A stretch of DNA of 64,000 nucleotides from an uncultured Pelagibacteraceae bacterium (lineage in GTDB: Bacteria > Pseudomonadota > Alphaproteobacteria > Pelagibacterales > Pelagibacteraceae): assembly GCA_902571375.1 (NCBI GenBank), contig CACGBP010000001.1, positions 46,001 to 110,000 of the forward strand, given 5' to 3'. Numbering within the stretch: the first letter of the stretch is position 1; each line of letters begins with the position of its first letter. A program made the position numbers and the translations under genes. Positions 1-8,876 of the stretch are shown piece by piece. A model generated the notes under the pieces. The model made no database searches. It saw nothing but the letters and a program-made list of their open reading frames with translations, and was not told where the DNA came from.

Positions 1-1
1 A

Positions 2-1681
2 GATATATGGAATACTGATAAAAAAAAGGTTGAAGAAAATCAATCTTCAGAAAAAAATTCAATTGAGGAAAACGATAGCAAAAAAAAATTGTTTGAGTCT
101 GATATTTATAAAATGCAATCAGATAAAAAGAATAATGAAATTGAACTTGATCAAGACTTGTCTTCAAGGGAGTTAAAAATTTTTGGGCTTTATGATCCTG
201 ATGATTATAGTTTAGATATCAACATGTGGATAAATTCAGATGGTGATCAATTACGAAATCTATTTACCAAATTAAATAAGATTAAACTTTCAGATGACGC
301 GGTTGAATTAATTGAGATAACAATCTTAACCAACGCTTATTACCCTAAAAAAAATATTACTGAACAAGAATTTCTTAAATTAAAATCAGACTTGATGATA
401 AAAAATTCAAAGTTAGATTTGATTGAAGAATATTTAATAAAGAATCAAATTATTAATATTAGTCCCGAGTTATTTGAACATTTTGTTAATGAAAATTTGT
501 CTGATTATAATATTGATAAAGCTTGTGATATATTTTCAAAAAATTTAGAGCCAATAAGTAATAATTACTTATCAAAATTTTACATTTATTGTTTAGTTAA
601 AAATGGGAAAAGGGATCAAGCTCAACTTGTTTATGATCTTAAAAAAGAATTAGGTTTTAATGATAAATATTTTGAAAAAAAAATTAATTTTTTATTAGGT
701 TTTGAAACAGAGATTGACCAAGAAATATCTGAAAAAAATATACTTGATTTTCATTTAGCACGTGAAGCAAATCCCAATTTTATATTTGAACCAAAAAACT
801 CTACTAAAAAGATAATATGGAGATATCTCTCAGCATCTAATTTGCTTAATTCTTTTAAAGAGATTGATATTTCAGAATTAAAAAAAATCTCAACTATAGA
901 GACCGCTGTTCATAATAAAAATTATCCAGAAAAGGATTTACTTGAAATATATAAAAGATTTCAATTTGATATAAATCAACTTTTAGATGCTAAAAGTTCA
1001 CTTAATAATTTGACAAATATTGAATCTAGAGCATTAATTTATCAAAAAATTTTACTAGAATCTGAAATGGTGGAAAAATTAAAGTTACTTAAGATTTTAA
1101 AAGATCTATTTAAAAAAGATAAAATTGAAAATGCATTTGATCTTGAGCTTAAAAAATTTTTAAAAGAAATGAATCCCTTAGAAATCCCAGACAATTTAAC
1201 AAGTTTTTACTATACAAATATAAACATTGAGAAAAATATTGATCAAAAAATAAAATTTAATAATGACATTCTTCATCAGTCTAAGTTGATAAATTATTTT
1301 AATGGAGATTATTCAAAAAATAAAATCGAAAAAGACATAAATAATTTTCTCAAAAAGATAATGAAAAATAAAAAATACTTTTTATCAAAAAAAGATATTA
1401 TTTTCTTAGAGTCATTAAGATCAGATGGTATAGAAATTGATAAAAAATATGATAATTTATATGAAATAGAACCCTCAGAAATACCTACTGATATACAGGT
1501 TATGATTAATAACAACGAAAAAGGAGCAGCACTTGTTAGACTCGCAGAAGTGATTGGTCAAGATGAATTAGACAGAATTGATGAGGATACAATATATTTT
1601 ATTATTAGCACATTAAATCAATTGAATATTGATGTAATTAGAAACAAAATACTTCTAAAAGTTCTTCCTTTAAAAGTTTAA
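2..1681 (+). CDS. Conserved hypothetical protein, helical, 5' end outside window
   Basis: The reading frame is open back to the window edge (D-I-W-N-T-D-K-K...), so the TTG start at 89 in the ORF track is probably only the first start codon inside the window and the gene begins upstream. The visible part has a Lys/Glu/Asn/Ser-rich low-complexity segment, then a long, mostly helical region without signal peptide or membrane segment. A compact C-terminal segment of about 60 residues (ending near LLKVLPLKV) is less charged and may be a separate domain. It lies 22 bases before def on the same strand, so co-transcription with def-fmt-truA is likely. I do not recognise a family and assign no function. 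Confidence 0.75.
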   Translation, partial: DIWNTDKKKVEENQSSEKNSIEENDSKKKLFESDIYKMQSDKKNNEIELDQDLSSRELKIFGLYDPDDYSLDINMWINSDGDQLRNLFTKLNKIKLSDDAVELIEITILTNAYYPKKNITEQEFLKLKSDLMIKNSKLDLIEEYLIKNQIINISPELFEHFVNENLSDYNIDKACDIFSKNLEPISNNYLSKFYIYCLVKNGKRDQAQLVYDLKKELGFNDKYFEKKINFLLGFETEIDQEISEKNILDFHLAREANPNFIFEPKNSTKKIIWRYLSASNLLNSFKEIDISELKKISTIETAVHNKNYPEKDLLEIYKRFQFDINQLLDAKSSLNNLTNIESRALIYQKILLESEMVEKLKLLKILKDLFKKDKIENAFDLELKKFLKEMNPLEIPDNLTSFYYTNINIEKNIDQKIKFNNDILHQSKLINYFNGDYSKNKIEKDINNFLKKIMKNKKYFLSKKDIIFLESLRSDGIEIDKKYDNLYEIEPSEIPTDIQVMINNNEKGAALVRLAEVIGQDELDRIDEDTIYFIISTLNQLNIDVIRNKILLKVLPLKV

Positions 1682-1703
1682 AAATTATAATAAGATAATT
1701 GAT

Positions 1704-2222
1704 ATGACAGTCAAAACTATTTTAACAGAACCAAACAAGCTATTGAGGCAGATCTCAGCACCAGTTCAAAAAGTAGGAAAAGAGGAAAGAAGATTGATGG
1801 ATGATATGCTCGAAACAATGTACTCAGCGAATGGCATTGGTTTAGCTGCAATTCAAATAGGCGTACCAAAAAGAATAATAGTAATGGATATATCTAAAGA
1901 CAATGAAAAAAAAACTCCAATGTATTTTGTTAATCCAGTTATAAAGCATCATGATAAATTAAAAGCAACTTATGAAGAGGGCTGTTTATCAGTTCCAAAT
2001 CAATTTGCAGAAATAGATAGACCTAGCAAATGTGAAGTTGAATATTTAGACTATGATGGAAATAAAAAAACTTTAAAAGCAGAAGGTCTGTTAGCTACTT
2101 GCATTCAGCATGAAATGGATCATTTAGAAGGAATTCTGTTCATCGATTATTTATCTAAACTAAAAAAATCTATGATAATTAAAAAACTATCAAAAAATAA
2201 ATCTAATCGAATAGTTGTTTAA
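1704..2222 (+). CDS. def: Peptide deformylase
   Basis: Removes the N-formyl group from the initiator methionine of nascent proteins in the cytosol, using a bound metal ion. All three family motifs are visible: GIGLAAIQ at residues 44-51, EGCLS at 92-96 (metal-binding Cys) and HEMDH at 136-140 (two metal-binding His and the catalytic Glu). At 172 residues it has the usual length. It is followed after 3 bases by fmt, whose product adds the formyl group that this enzyme removes, a classic pairing. The ATG at 1704 gives a normal N-terminus (MTVKTILTEPNKLLR). Confidence 0.97.
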   Translation: MTVKTILTEPNKLLRQISAPVQKVGKEERRLMDDMLETMYSANGIGLAAIQIGVPKRIIVMDISKDNEKKTPMYFVNPVIKHHDKLKATYEEGCLSVPNQFAEIDRPSKCEVEYLDYDGNKKTLKAEGLLATCIQHEMDHLEGILFIDYLSKLKKSMIIKKLSKNKSNRIVV

Positions 2223-2225
2223 TTA

Positions 2226-3158
2226 ATGCCAAAAAAGATTATTTTTATGGGTACACCATTATTTGCTGTGCCAATATTGAAATCATTATATCAAAATGGA
2301 TATCCAATATCAGTTGTTTATACACAGCCTCCACAAAAATCAAAGCGAGGTCAAAAAATTAATAAATCTCCAATTCAGGGAATTTCAGAAACATTGAATA
2401 TAGATTTAAGATCTCCAACAACTTTAAGAGATAATCAAGAAGAATATAAATTTTTGCAAGAAATGAATGCTGATTTGGCAATTGTTGTTGCGTATGGCCA
2501 AATTATTCCAAAAGAATTTTTAGGATTAACTAAAAAAGGTTTTATTAATATTCATGCATCATTGTTACCCATATGGAGAGGTGCTGCACCTATCCAAAGA
2601 TCAATTATGAATTTAGATAAAGAAATAGGAATAAGTATTATGAAAATTGTAGAAGAACTTGATAGTGGACCTGTGTGTAATGTTTATAAATTTAAACTAG
2701 AAGATAATTATAATACACAAGAAATTTCAGAAAAATTATCAATGTTAGCAGCAGAAAAAATTTTGGATAACGTAGATAATATTTTTGAGGATAAAGCGAA
2801 ATTTATTGAACAAGATCATTCAAAAGCAACATATGCAAAAAAAATAGAAAAAAAAGAAGGCCAAATTGATTGGCGATTGGGAGCATCAAGAATCATTGGA
2901 AAAATAAATGGTTTATTTCCTTTTCCAGGAGCTTTTTTTATTTTTAATGGAGAAAGGTATAAAATTTTGAAAGCCAAGATTGGCAATGGCATAGGAAATG
3001 CAGGTGAAGTAATTTCTGATGATTTGGAAGTGGCTTGTGGCAATAATCAATCTGTCAAAATCTTTGAAATTCAAAGACAAGGGAAAAACCCACAAAAAAT
3101 AAACGAGTTTATGCTTGGATCTAAAATTAAAAAGGGCTCAATAATTTCTAATGTTTAG
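2226..3158 (+). CDS. fmt: Methionyl-tRNA formyltransferase
   Basis: Transfers a formyl group from 10-formyl-tetrahydrofolate to Met-tRNA(fMet) for translation initiation. The N-terminal Rossmann-like domain holds the family signature SLLPIWRGAAP at about 112-122, with catalytic Asn108/His110 just before it and Asp146 in ELDSGPV. The C-terminal part (from about 205) matches the tRNA-binding OB-type domain. The 310 residues are normal. It sits between def and truA; its 3' end overlaps the truA start by 8 bases, implying translational coupling. Confidence 0.97.
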   Translation: MPKKIIFMGTPLFAVPILKSLYQNGYPISVVYTQPPQKSKRGQKINKSPIQGISETLNIDLRSPTTLRDNQEEYKFLQEMNADLAIVVAYGQIIPKEFLGLTKKGFINIHASLLPIWRGAAPIQRSIMNLDKEIGISIMKIVEELDSGPVCNVYKFKLEDNYNTQEISEKLSMLAAEKILDNVDNIFEDKAKFIEQDHSKATYAKKIEKKEGQIDWRLGASRIIGKINGLFPFPGAFFIFNGERYKILKAKIGNGIGNAGEVISDDLEVACGNNQSVKIFEIQRQGKNPQKINEFMLGSKIKKGSIISNV

Positions 3159-3891
3159 ATATCAAATATTGATCGAGTACGTTGGCACTAACTTTAGAGG
3201 CTGGCAAGTTCAAAAAAAAGGTAAAACTATCCAAGGGCTTCTTCAAGAAAAAATTTCAAAGCTTTTAAAAGAAAAGATAATTTTGTTGGGATCAGGAAGA
3301 ACAGATACAGGAGTTCATGCAATTGAACAATCTGCGCATTTTGACTGTAAAAATCAAATTAAAAATTTAAATAGATTTTTAATATCAATCAATCATTTCA
3401 TAAATAAAAATGGTGTGACAGTCCTAAAAATAAAAAAGAGAAATAAAAATTTTCATGCAAGGTTTTCAGCTCGAATGAGAATTTATAAGTACATAATAAT
3501 AAATCGGTTAGGTAGACCAGTTTTAGAAAATAATAGAGGGTGGCATATTATGAAGAAACTCGACTTAGTTGCTATGAAAAAAGGAGCAAAAAAATTAATT
3601 GGAACGAAAGATTTTTCAACTTTTAGAGCATCTAGTTGTAGAGCAAAAAGTCCAATTAAAACAATTAAACTCATAAAAATTACATCATTTGAAAATAAAG
3701 TTGAAATAGAATTTAGATCCCAGTCTTTTTTACAACAACAAGTTCGTTCAATGGTGGGGTGTTTGAAATATCTTGGAGAAAAAAAATGGTCAATAAAAAA
3801 ATTTGATAATGTAATGAAATCGAAAAAAAGGATTTTATGTGCACCACCAGCTCCTCCAGAGGGGCTTTATTTAGCGAGAGTTATTTACTAG
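3151..3891 (+). CDS. truA: tRNA pseudouridine(38-40) synthase
   Basis: Isomerises uridine to pseudouridine at positions 38-40 of the tRNA anticodon arm. The catalytic motif GRTDTGVHA is at about 49-57 with Asp52 as nucleophile; the N-terminal RYQILIEYVGTNFRGWQ is the typical TruA start. Length 246 is normal. The ATG overlaps the end of fmt. The 3' end overlaps the convergent SET-domain gene by 21 bases, and a T-run (8 T) follows the stop codon, without a convincing stem before it. Confidence 0.96.
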   Translation: MFRYQILIEYVGTNFRGWQVQKKGKTIQGLLQEKISKLLKEKIILLGSGRTDTGVHAIEQSAHFDCKNQIKNLNRFLISINHFINKNGVTVLKIKKRNKNFHARFSARMRIYKYIIINRLGRPVLENNRGWHIMKKLDLVAMKKGAKKLIGTKDFSTFRASSCRAKSPIKTIKLIKITSFENKVEIEFRSQSFLQQQVRSMVGCLKYLGEKKWSIKKFDNVMKSKKRILCAPPAPPEGLYLARVIY

Positions 3892-4362
3892 TTTTTTTTT
3901 ATTTAATATTGAATACTTTTTATTAATCCTCCACCTCGACTCAGCTCTTACAATATAACCACAACAGTTTTTTGATTGGCATTTACAAGGAAATTGTTTG
4001 TAATCTTTGTCATAACCAAAACCATAATCACAAGTAAACTCCTCACCTTTTTTTATATCTTTTATAGCAGTGACCCAAATTTTTAAACCTTTTCCCTCAT
4101 AATCGCAATTGTTGTCACATGAGTGGTTTATCAAACCTGCAATATTCCATGAAAAATCTCCATCCAAAGTGTATCTTTTATTTAGTGTAAATAAATATAT
4201 TGGTTTTTTATTATCGAATTTATTTGAGTCATCAACTTGTTTGTTTGTTATAATTTTACCAATGTAATTAATAATTTTTGTACCAGATTTAATATCCCTC
4301 GTTGCATAAAGACCTCGTCCTTTATTATCAATTTTAGATTTTTTAATTCTGTATAATTTCAT
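3871..4362 (-). CDS. SET-domain protein (putative protein lysine methyltransferase)
   Basis: A 163-residue stand-alone SET domain. Visible motifs are GRGLYA at 15-20 (start of the SET fold, S-adenosylmethionine side), the pseudoknot motif INHSC at 78-82, GEEFTCDYG at 106-114 with the usual tyrosine, and a post-SET-like cysteine cluster (C126, C128, C133, C134) that with C82 could bind zinc. SET proteins normally methylate lysine side chains; the substrate here is unknown. The gene is 30 bases downstream of an HDAC-like amidohydrolase on the same strand and is probably the last gene of the argB-dapD-dapE run. Small bacterial SET proteins exist in several lineages, so the family call is firm but the role is not. 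Confidence 0.88.
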   Translation of the reverse strand: MKLYRIKKSKIDNKGRGLYATRDIKSGTKIINYIGKIITNKQVDDSNKFDNKKPIYLFTLNKRYTLDGDFSWNIAGLINHSCDNNCDYEGKGLKIWVTAIKDIKKGEEFTCDYGFGYDKDYKQFPCKCQSKNCCGYIVRAESRWRINKKYSILNKKKLVNNSR

Positions 4363-4392
4363 GTGGGCTAATTATATTTTATTAGATATTTA

Positions 4393-5322
4393 TCAATTAA
4401 ATTCTATTAATGCATCAACATGTCTCTTAGTACTATCTTTTAGCGCTTCCAAATCATATCCACCTTCAAGAATTGAAACAACTTTACCATTACAAAACTT
4501 TTTCGAAGTTTCTAATATTCTCTTTGTAATAGTATAAAAATCTTCTGTTTCAAGTTTGAACTGTGCAAGTGGATCTTTGATATGAGAGTCGAATCCAGCA
4601 CTTATTAGGATAAACTCAGGTTTAAAATCTTTTAATCTTTTTAAAGCAAATTCAAAAGCATTTAAATATTCTTCAGAATTTGTGCCTGCAGGTAAAGGTA
4701 TGTTATAAATGTTGTTAAATTTTCCCTTTTCTTTTTCAGATCCTGATCCTGGATAATAAGGATATTGATGAGTTGATATAAAAAGAACATTTTCATTTTC
4801 ATAAAAAATGTCCTGTGTACCGTTACCATGATGAACATCAAAATCAATGATTGCAATTTTTTTATATTTGTATTTGTTTAATAAATATTTTGCGCCAATT
4901 GCAACATTATTTAAAATGCAGAAACCGGCTGCCTTATTTTGATTGCAATGATGACCTGGTGGACGTACACTCGCGAAAGCATTTTTAAATTCTTTATTTT
5001 GAACACCATCAATAGCTGCAATGATTGAACCTGCCGCATCAAATGTAGCTTCTTTACTTCCTGGTGAAATAATAGTATCCCCGTCTAACGAAGAAAAACC
5101 TTTAGAGGGAAAAGAATTTTTAACAAAATCAACGTATTTTGCATCATGAGTATTTTTAATAATTTCATCTGAAATTATTGATGGTTTTTTCCACAAGATA
5201 TTTGGGTCATTCAATTTTTTAAAATTTTCATTAATTACGGTTACTCTAGCTATTTGTTCTGGATGTCCTGGACCTGTATCATGACTTTGGTATGTTGTAG
5301 AAGTTATTAGACCAGTTTTCAC
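4393..5322 (-). CDS. Histone deacetylase-like amidohydrolase
   Basis: A 309-residue member of the arginase/deacetylase fold family that includes class II HDACs and acetylpolyamine amidohydrolases. It shows RPPGHH (His124-His125), DFDVHHGNG (Asp162 and His164 as expected zinc ligands), SAGFDSH (Asp245, third ligand) and LEGGYD near the C-terminus, which supplies the catalytic Tyr region. The active site therefore looks complete. Bacterial relatives deacetylate acetyl-lysine or acetylated polyamines; the substrate cannot be read from sequence. Its start overlaps the dapE stop by 4 bases, so it is in the dap operon, with a SET-domain gene next. Confidence 0.92.
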   Translation of the reverse strand: MKTGLITSTTYQSHDTGPGHPEQIARVTVINENFKKLNDPNILWKKPSIISDEIIKNTHDAKYVDFVKNSFPSKGFSSLDGDTIISPGSKEATFDAAGSIIAAIDGVQNKEFKNAFASVRPPGHHCNQNKAAGFCILNNVAIGAKYLLNKYKYKKIAIIDFDVHHGNGTQDIFYENENVLFISTHQYPYYPGSGSEKEKGKFNNIYNIPLPAGTNSEEYLNAFEFALKRLKDFKPEFILISAGFDSHIKDPLAQFKLETEDFYTITKRILETSKKFCNGKVVSILEGGYDLEALKDSTKRHVDALIEFN

Positions 5323-6476
5323 TTAAAATAACTTTGTAAAATATTTTGATAAATTTTTTTTAAATTTTTCAAATCTTTCAAGGACACCGCTTCATCAACC
5401 TTATGCATAGTTTTTCCAACCAATCCAAATTCTAGACCAGGTGATATAGCTTTTATAAATCGTAGGTCCGAGGTTCCACCTGTGGTAGATAATTTTGGTT
5501 TTATTTTGGTAATTTTTTTGATGATATTTTGTATCATATAAGTTGTTTTATTAGGCTTAGTTAGAAAAGCTTCACCTGAAACTCGATAATCAATTTTAAA
5601 TTTAGATTTATATTTTTTATTAATTCTAACAAAAATTTTATTAAGTCTTTTTTTAATAGAATTTGAAGAATGTTTGTTATTAAATCTAATGTTAAATGTT
5701 GCTTCAGCTTTAGCAGGAATAATATTATCAGCAGTGTTATTTATATTTATTTTTGTAACTTCTAAGTTTGTAGGTTGAAAATCTTTTGTCCCTTTATCAA
5801 ATTGAATATCTTTTAATTCTTTTAAAATTTTTACAATTATTGTTGAGGGATTATTTGCTCTATGAGGGTATGCAACATGTCCCTGCAAACCAAATATTAT
5901 CAATTTTCCAGTCAAACTTCCTCTACGTCCAATTTTTATCATTTCACCCAATTTATTTGGATTTGTTGGCTCACCCACTAAACAGAAATTAATTTTTTCC
6001 TTTTTTCTTTTAAGATATTCAACTACTTTTTTTGTTCCATTCACTGCATCACCTTCTTCATCTCCGGTAATCAATAAACTAATTGATCCATTAAATTTTT
6101 TAGTTTGTGATAAAAAGATACTTACAGCAGAAACAAAAGCTGCAATAGAACTTTTCATGTCATTTGCCCCTCTTCCAATTAAATGACCCTTTTTTACAGA
6201 TGGTCTAAATGGATTAATTGTCCAATCTTTTATATTACCTGGGGGTACAACATCTAGGTGACCTGCATAACATAAATTTGGTCCTTTTGTTCCAAATCTT
6301 GCATATAAGTTCTTAACTGATTTAAAACCTTTTTCTTTGAACTCTATTATTTTAGTTTTAAAACCTAGTTTTTTTAATTTTTTTTCTAAAAATTTCATCA
6401 CTCCAGCATCTACTGGAGTTACCGTTGGAAACCTAATTAGCTCTTTAGCTAATTGTAATTCATTCATTTTTTGCAT
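5319..6476 (-). CDS. dapE: Succinyl-diaminopimelate desuccinylase
   Basis: Hydrolyses N-succinyl-LL-2,6-diaminopimelate to LL-diaminopimelate in lysine and peptidoglycan precursor synthesis. It is an M20-family dinuclear zinc enzyme: GHLDVVPPG with His73 and Asp75, GRGANDMK with Asp106, and ITGDEEGDA with catalytic Glu140 and zinc-binding Glu141; TGGTSDLRF lies near the C-terminus. Length 385 is normal. Translation may begin at the first Met or at the Met three codons later (MNELQ). It starts 2 bases after the dapD stop codon, so the two are coupled. Confidence 0.96.
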   Translation of the reverse strand: MQKMNELQLAKELIRFPTVTPVDAGVMKFLEKKLKKLGFKTKIIEFKEKGFKSVKNLYARFGTKGPNLCYAGHLDVVPPGNIKDWTINPFRPSVKKGHLIGRGANDMKSSIAAFVSAVSIFLSQTKKFNGSISLLITGDEEGDAVNGTKKVVEYLKRKKEKINFCLVGEPTNPNKLGEMIKIGRRGSLTGKLIIFGLQGHVAYPHRANNPSTIIVKILKELKDIQFDKGTKDFQPTNLEVTKININNTADNIIPAKAEATFNIRFNNKHSSNSIKKRLNKIFVRINKKYKSKFKIDYRVSGEAFLTKPNKTTYMIQNIIKKITKIKPKLSTTGGTSDLRFIKAISPGLEFGLVGKTMHKVDEAVSLKDLKNLKKIYQNILQSYFK

Positions 6477-6478
6477 GT

Positions 6479-7306
6479 TTAATCTCTTAAAAGATCATTA
6501 ATTGATGTCTTTGATCTAGTCTTTTCGTCTACTTGCTTGATTATTACTGCACAACTTAGTGATGGAGCAGATGGATTTTTTTTATCAGGAAGAGAACCTG
6601 GTACAACAACTGAGTATGGAGGAATTTTTCCATACGTGATCTCACCGGTTGATCTATTTACAATTTTTGTAGATTGTGTAATCAGCATTCCCATGCTTAA
6701 CACAGAACCCTCTCCAACAATCACTCCTTCAACCACTTCAGACATTGCTCCTAAAAATACATTATCTTCTATTATTGTAGGTAACGCTTGAGCAGGTTCT
6801 AGCACTCCCCCAACTCCTGACCCAGCAGATATATGACAATTCTCCCCAATCTGGCAACAACTACCTGCACGACTGAATGTATCCATCATCGTTTTAGCCC
6901 CGATGTAAGCACCAACGTTTACATAACATGGCATAAGAACAGCATCTTTACCTACGAATGATCCTTTTCTAACAGGTGAGTTTGGAACCATTCTAAAACC
7001 CGCTCTCTCATGATCTTCTTTTGTCCAGCCAGCTGTTTTTCCTTTCAACAAATGTGCCTTATCATACCAACTGGAATAAGGTCCGTTTAAATTTTCCATT
7101 GGATAAATTCTAAAACTTAACATTATTGCTTTCTTTAGGTGTTGATGAGTTACCCATTCTCCATTTATTTTTTCAGCAACTCTTGATTTACCACTATCCA
7201 AGTCACTTATTACTTGATTGATTGAATCTTTTAAAGACTTATCCGAATTTGGATTTACTTGATCTTTGTTTTCCCAAGCATCATTTATAATTTTTTCTAT
7301 AGACAT
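6479..7306 (-). CDS. dapD: Tetrahydrodipicolinate N-succinyltransferase
   Basis: Adds a succinyl group from succinyl-CoA to tetrahydrodipicolinate, the step before DapC and DapE in the succinylase route to DAP and lysine. The middle and C-terminal parts show hexapeptide-repeat character of a left-handed beta helix (VGAYIGAKTMMDTFSRAG, ISAGSGVGGVLEP and following). Length 275 matches the family. It is followed by dapE and preceded by a HAD-family gene, the order common in alphaproteobacteria. Confidence 0.97.
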   Translation of the reverse strand: MSIEKIINDAWENKDQVNPNSDKSLKDSINQVISDLDSGKSRVAEKINGEWVTHQHLKKAIMLSFRIYPMENLNGPYSSWYDKAHLLKGKTAGWTKEDHERAGFRMVPNSPVRKGSFVGKDAVLMPCYVNVGAYIGAKTMMDTFSRAGSCCQIGENCHISAGSGVGGVLEPAQALPTIIEDNVFLGAMSEVVEGVIVGEGSVLSMGMLITQSTKIVNRSTGEITYGKIPPYSVVVPGSLPDKKNPSAPSLSCAVIIKQVDEKTRSKTSINDLLRD

Positions 7307-7309
7307 AAT

Positions 7310-8002
7310 TTATTGACTTTTTAATAACCTTATTTCCTTAAGAAATAAAGACAGATTTTCAATTTTATGAGAAATATAATCTTTATCAGAATCCATCTTA
7401 CCAAAATGTTCATCATTAATTAACCAAACAGTTGCACATCCTCTTTCATAACCAATACTAAGGTTTTTTGCGATATCCTCAATATAAATTGTTTCTTTTG
7501 GATTTAATCCAAATTTTTCAACCATTAAATCAAAAGTTTTAGCCTCTGGTTTTGGCACATACCCTGCATCTTTAATATCAAAAACTTTATCTCTTCCGAA
7601 GAGATCATATACTCCTAGATGGGTTAATATATTTTTAGCATGTTCGGCACTTCCATTTGTAAAAATAAATTTTTCCATATCTAATTTTTCAAGTTCGTTT
7701 CTCATAATCTTGTCCTCTTTCATAAATGAAAGATCTATTGTGTGGACATATCTTAGGAATTCTTCTGGGGGTATATCATGATGTATCATTAAACCATTTA
7801 AACTAGTATTGTATTTATAAAAATAATCGGTCTGTAATTTTTTTGCTTCTTCCATATCTATTTTCAATCTCTCAGATATAAACATTGTCATTCTTTTCGA
7901 TACTTGGCCAAACACTTTTTCTAAAGAGTAGTTATTGTGTTTTCCATAACAAACTCCATCAAGATCCAACAGAAGATATTTCATCTCTTTAAAATTTTTC
8001 AT
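7310..8002 (-). CDS. HAD-family hydrolase, pyrimidine 5'-nucleotidase-like
   Basis: A 230-residue HAD phosphatase with motif I LLLDLDGVCY near residue 11 (the nucleophile Asp and the +2 Asp are present), motif II FTNG at about 114, a motif III lysine in VPKPEAKTF, and motif IV YIEDIAKNL. The cap and overall layout resemble the pyrimidine 5'-nucleotidase branch often found between argB and dapD in alphaproteobacteria. The exact substrate is not certain; a nucleoside monophosphate is the family expectation. It overlaps the argB stop by 4 bases. Confidence 0.85.
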   Translation of the reverse strand: MKNFKEMKYLLLDLDGVCYGKHNNYSLEKVFGQVSKRMTMFISERLKIDMEEAKKLQTDYFYKYNTSLNGLMIHHDIPPEEFLRYVHTIDLSFMKEDKIMRNELEKLDMEKFIFTNGSAEHAKNILTHLGVYDLFGRDKVFDIKDAGYVPKPEAKTFDLMVEKFGLNPKETIYIEDIAKNLSIGYERGCATVWLINDEHFGKMDSDKDYISHKIENLSLFLKEIRLLKSQ

Positions 8003-8847
8003 TTTCTAATCAAAGTTCCAGAGCCCTTGTCGGAAAAAATTTCAAATAATATAGAGTGTTGTTTTCTTCCATCAATTATTCCAACTGCTGTTACTCCATT
8101 ATTCACAGCATCTAAACAAGTGTTAATTTTAGGTATCATACCTTCAGTAATTGTATTATCCTTAATCATTTTCAAAATTTCCAATGAAGAGATTTCATTA
8201 ATTAGTTTTTTATTTTTATCTAAAACTCCTTCGACGTTAGTCATTAATAGCAATCTTCTAGATTTCAATGACTTCGCAATTGCACCAGCAGCTGTATCTC
8301 CATTGATATTATATGGATGATTGTCATTCCCTAAACCTAATGGTGAAATTATTGGGACCTGTTTTTTATTAAGAATTTTCTCAATTAGATCGTTATCAAT
8401 TTTATTAGGTATCCCTACAAATCCAAGCTCTTTAGCTTCTGGAGCTACTTTTATGATATTATTTTTTTTTGTATGGATTGAGACAGCATCGGTTCCAAAC
8501 TTTTTCAAAGAGTCAACAATATCATTATTAAAATCAATTAAAACTGACTCAACAATGTTTATAATTTTTTTATCAGTCACCCTTAAACCTCTGATAAATT
8601 TAGATTGAATATTTGACTTGTCTAGTTCTCTTTTTATTCTAGGACCTCCTCCATGAACAACTGTAAAAGAAATACCTAATTTATTAAGTATGCTTATATC
8701 TGTTATAAAATTATCAAAGATTTTTCTGTCTATAAAAACATTTCCTCCGTATTTTATTACGATGAGATCATTTTTATATTTTTCTATGTATTTTGAAACC
8801 TCATCTATTGGTGGTCCATCTTTGGGAAGTATTTTTTCTAAATCCAT
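7999..8847 (-). CDS. argB: Acetylglutamate kinase
   Basis: Phosphorylates N-acetylglutamate, the second step of arginine synthesis. Amino-acid-kinase fold markers are IVIKYGGNVF near residue 30, VVHGGGPRI (glycine-rich substrate/nucleotide loop) near 64, NINGDTAAGAIA and MLIPKI-type TEGMIPKI near 237. Length 282 is within the family range. Other arginine genes in the window are argD, argF and argJ. In many alphaproteobacteria engB lies between yidC and argB, but only 29 bases separate them here. Confidence 0.96.
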   Translation of the reverse strand: MDLEKILPKDGPPIDEVSKYIEKYKNDLIVIKYGGNVFIDRKIFDNFITDISILNKLGISFTVVHGGGPRIKRELDKSNIQSKFIRGLRVTDKKIINIVESVLIDFNNDIVDSLKKFGTDAVSIHTKKNNIIKVAPEAKELGFVGIPNKIDNDLIEKILNKKQVPIISPLGLGNDNHPYNINGDTAAGAIAKSLKSRRLLLMTNVEGVLDKNKKLINEISSLEILKMIKDNTITEGMIPKINTCLDAVNNGVTAVGIIDGRKQHSILFEIFSDKGSGTLIRK

Positions 8848-8876
8848 TTATCTATTGTCGTATGATAATCAATTTT

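Noticed and set aside
6537-6791. Plus-strand 84-residue ORF inside dapD
   Set aside because: It is antisense to a conserved hexapeptide-repeat enzyme and has no start context of its own.
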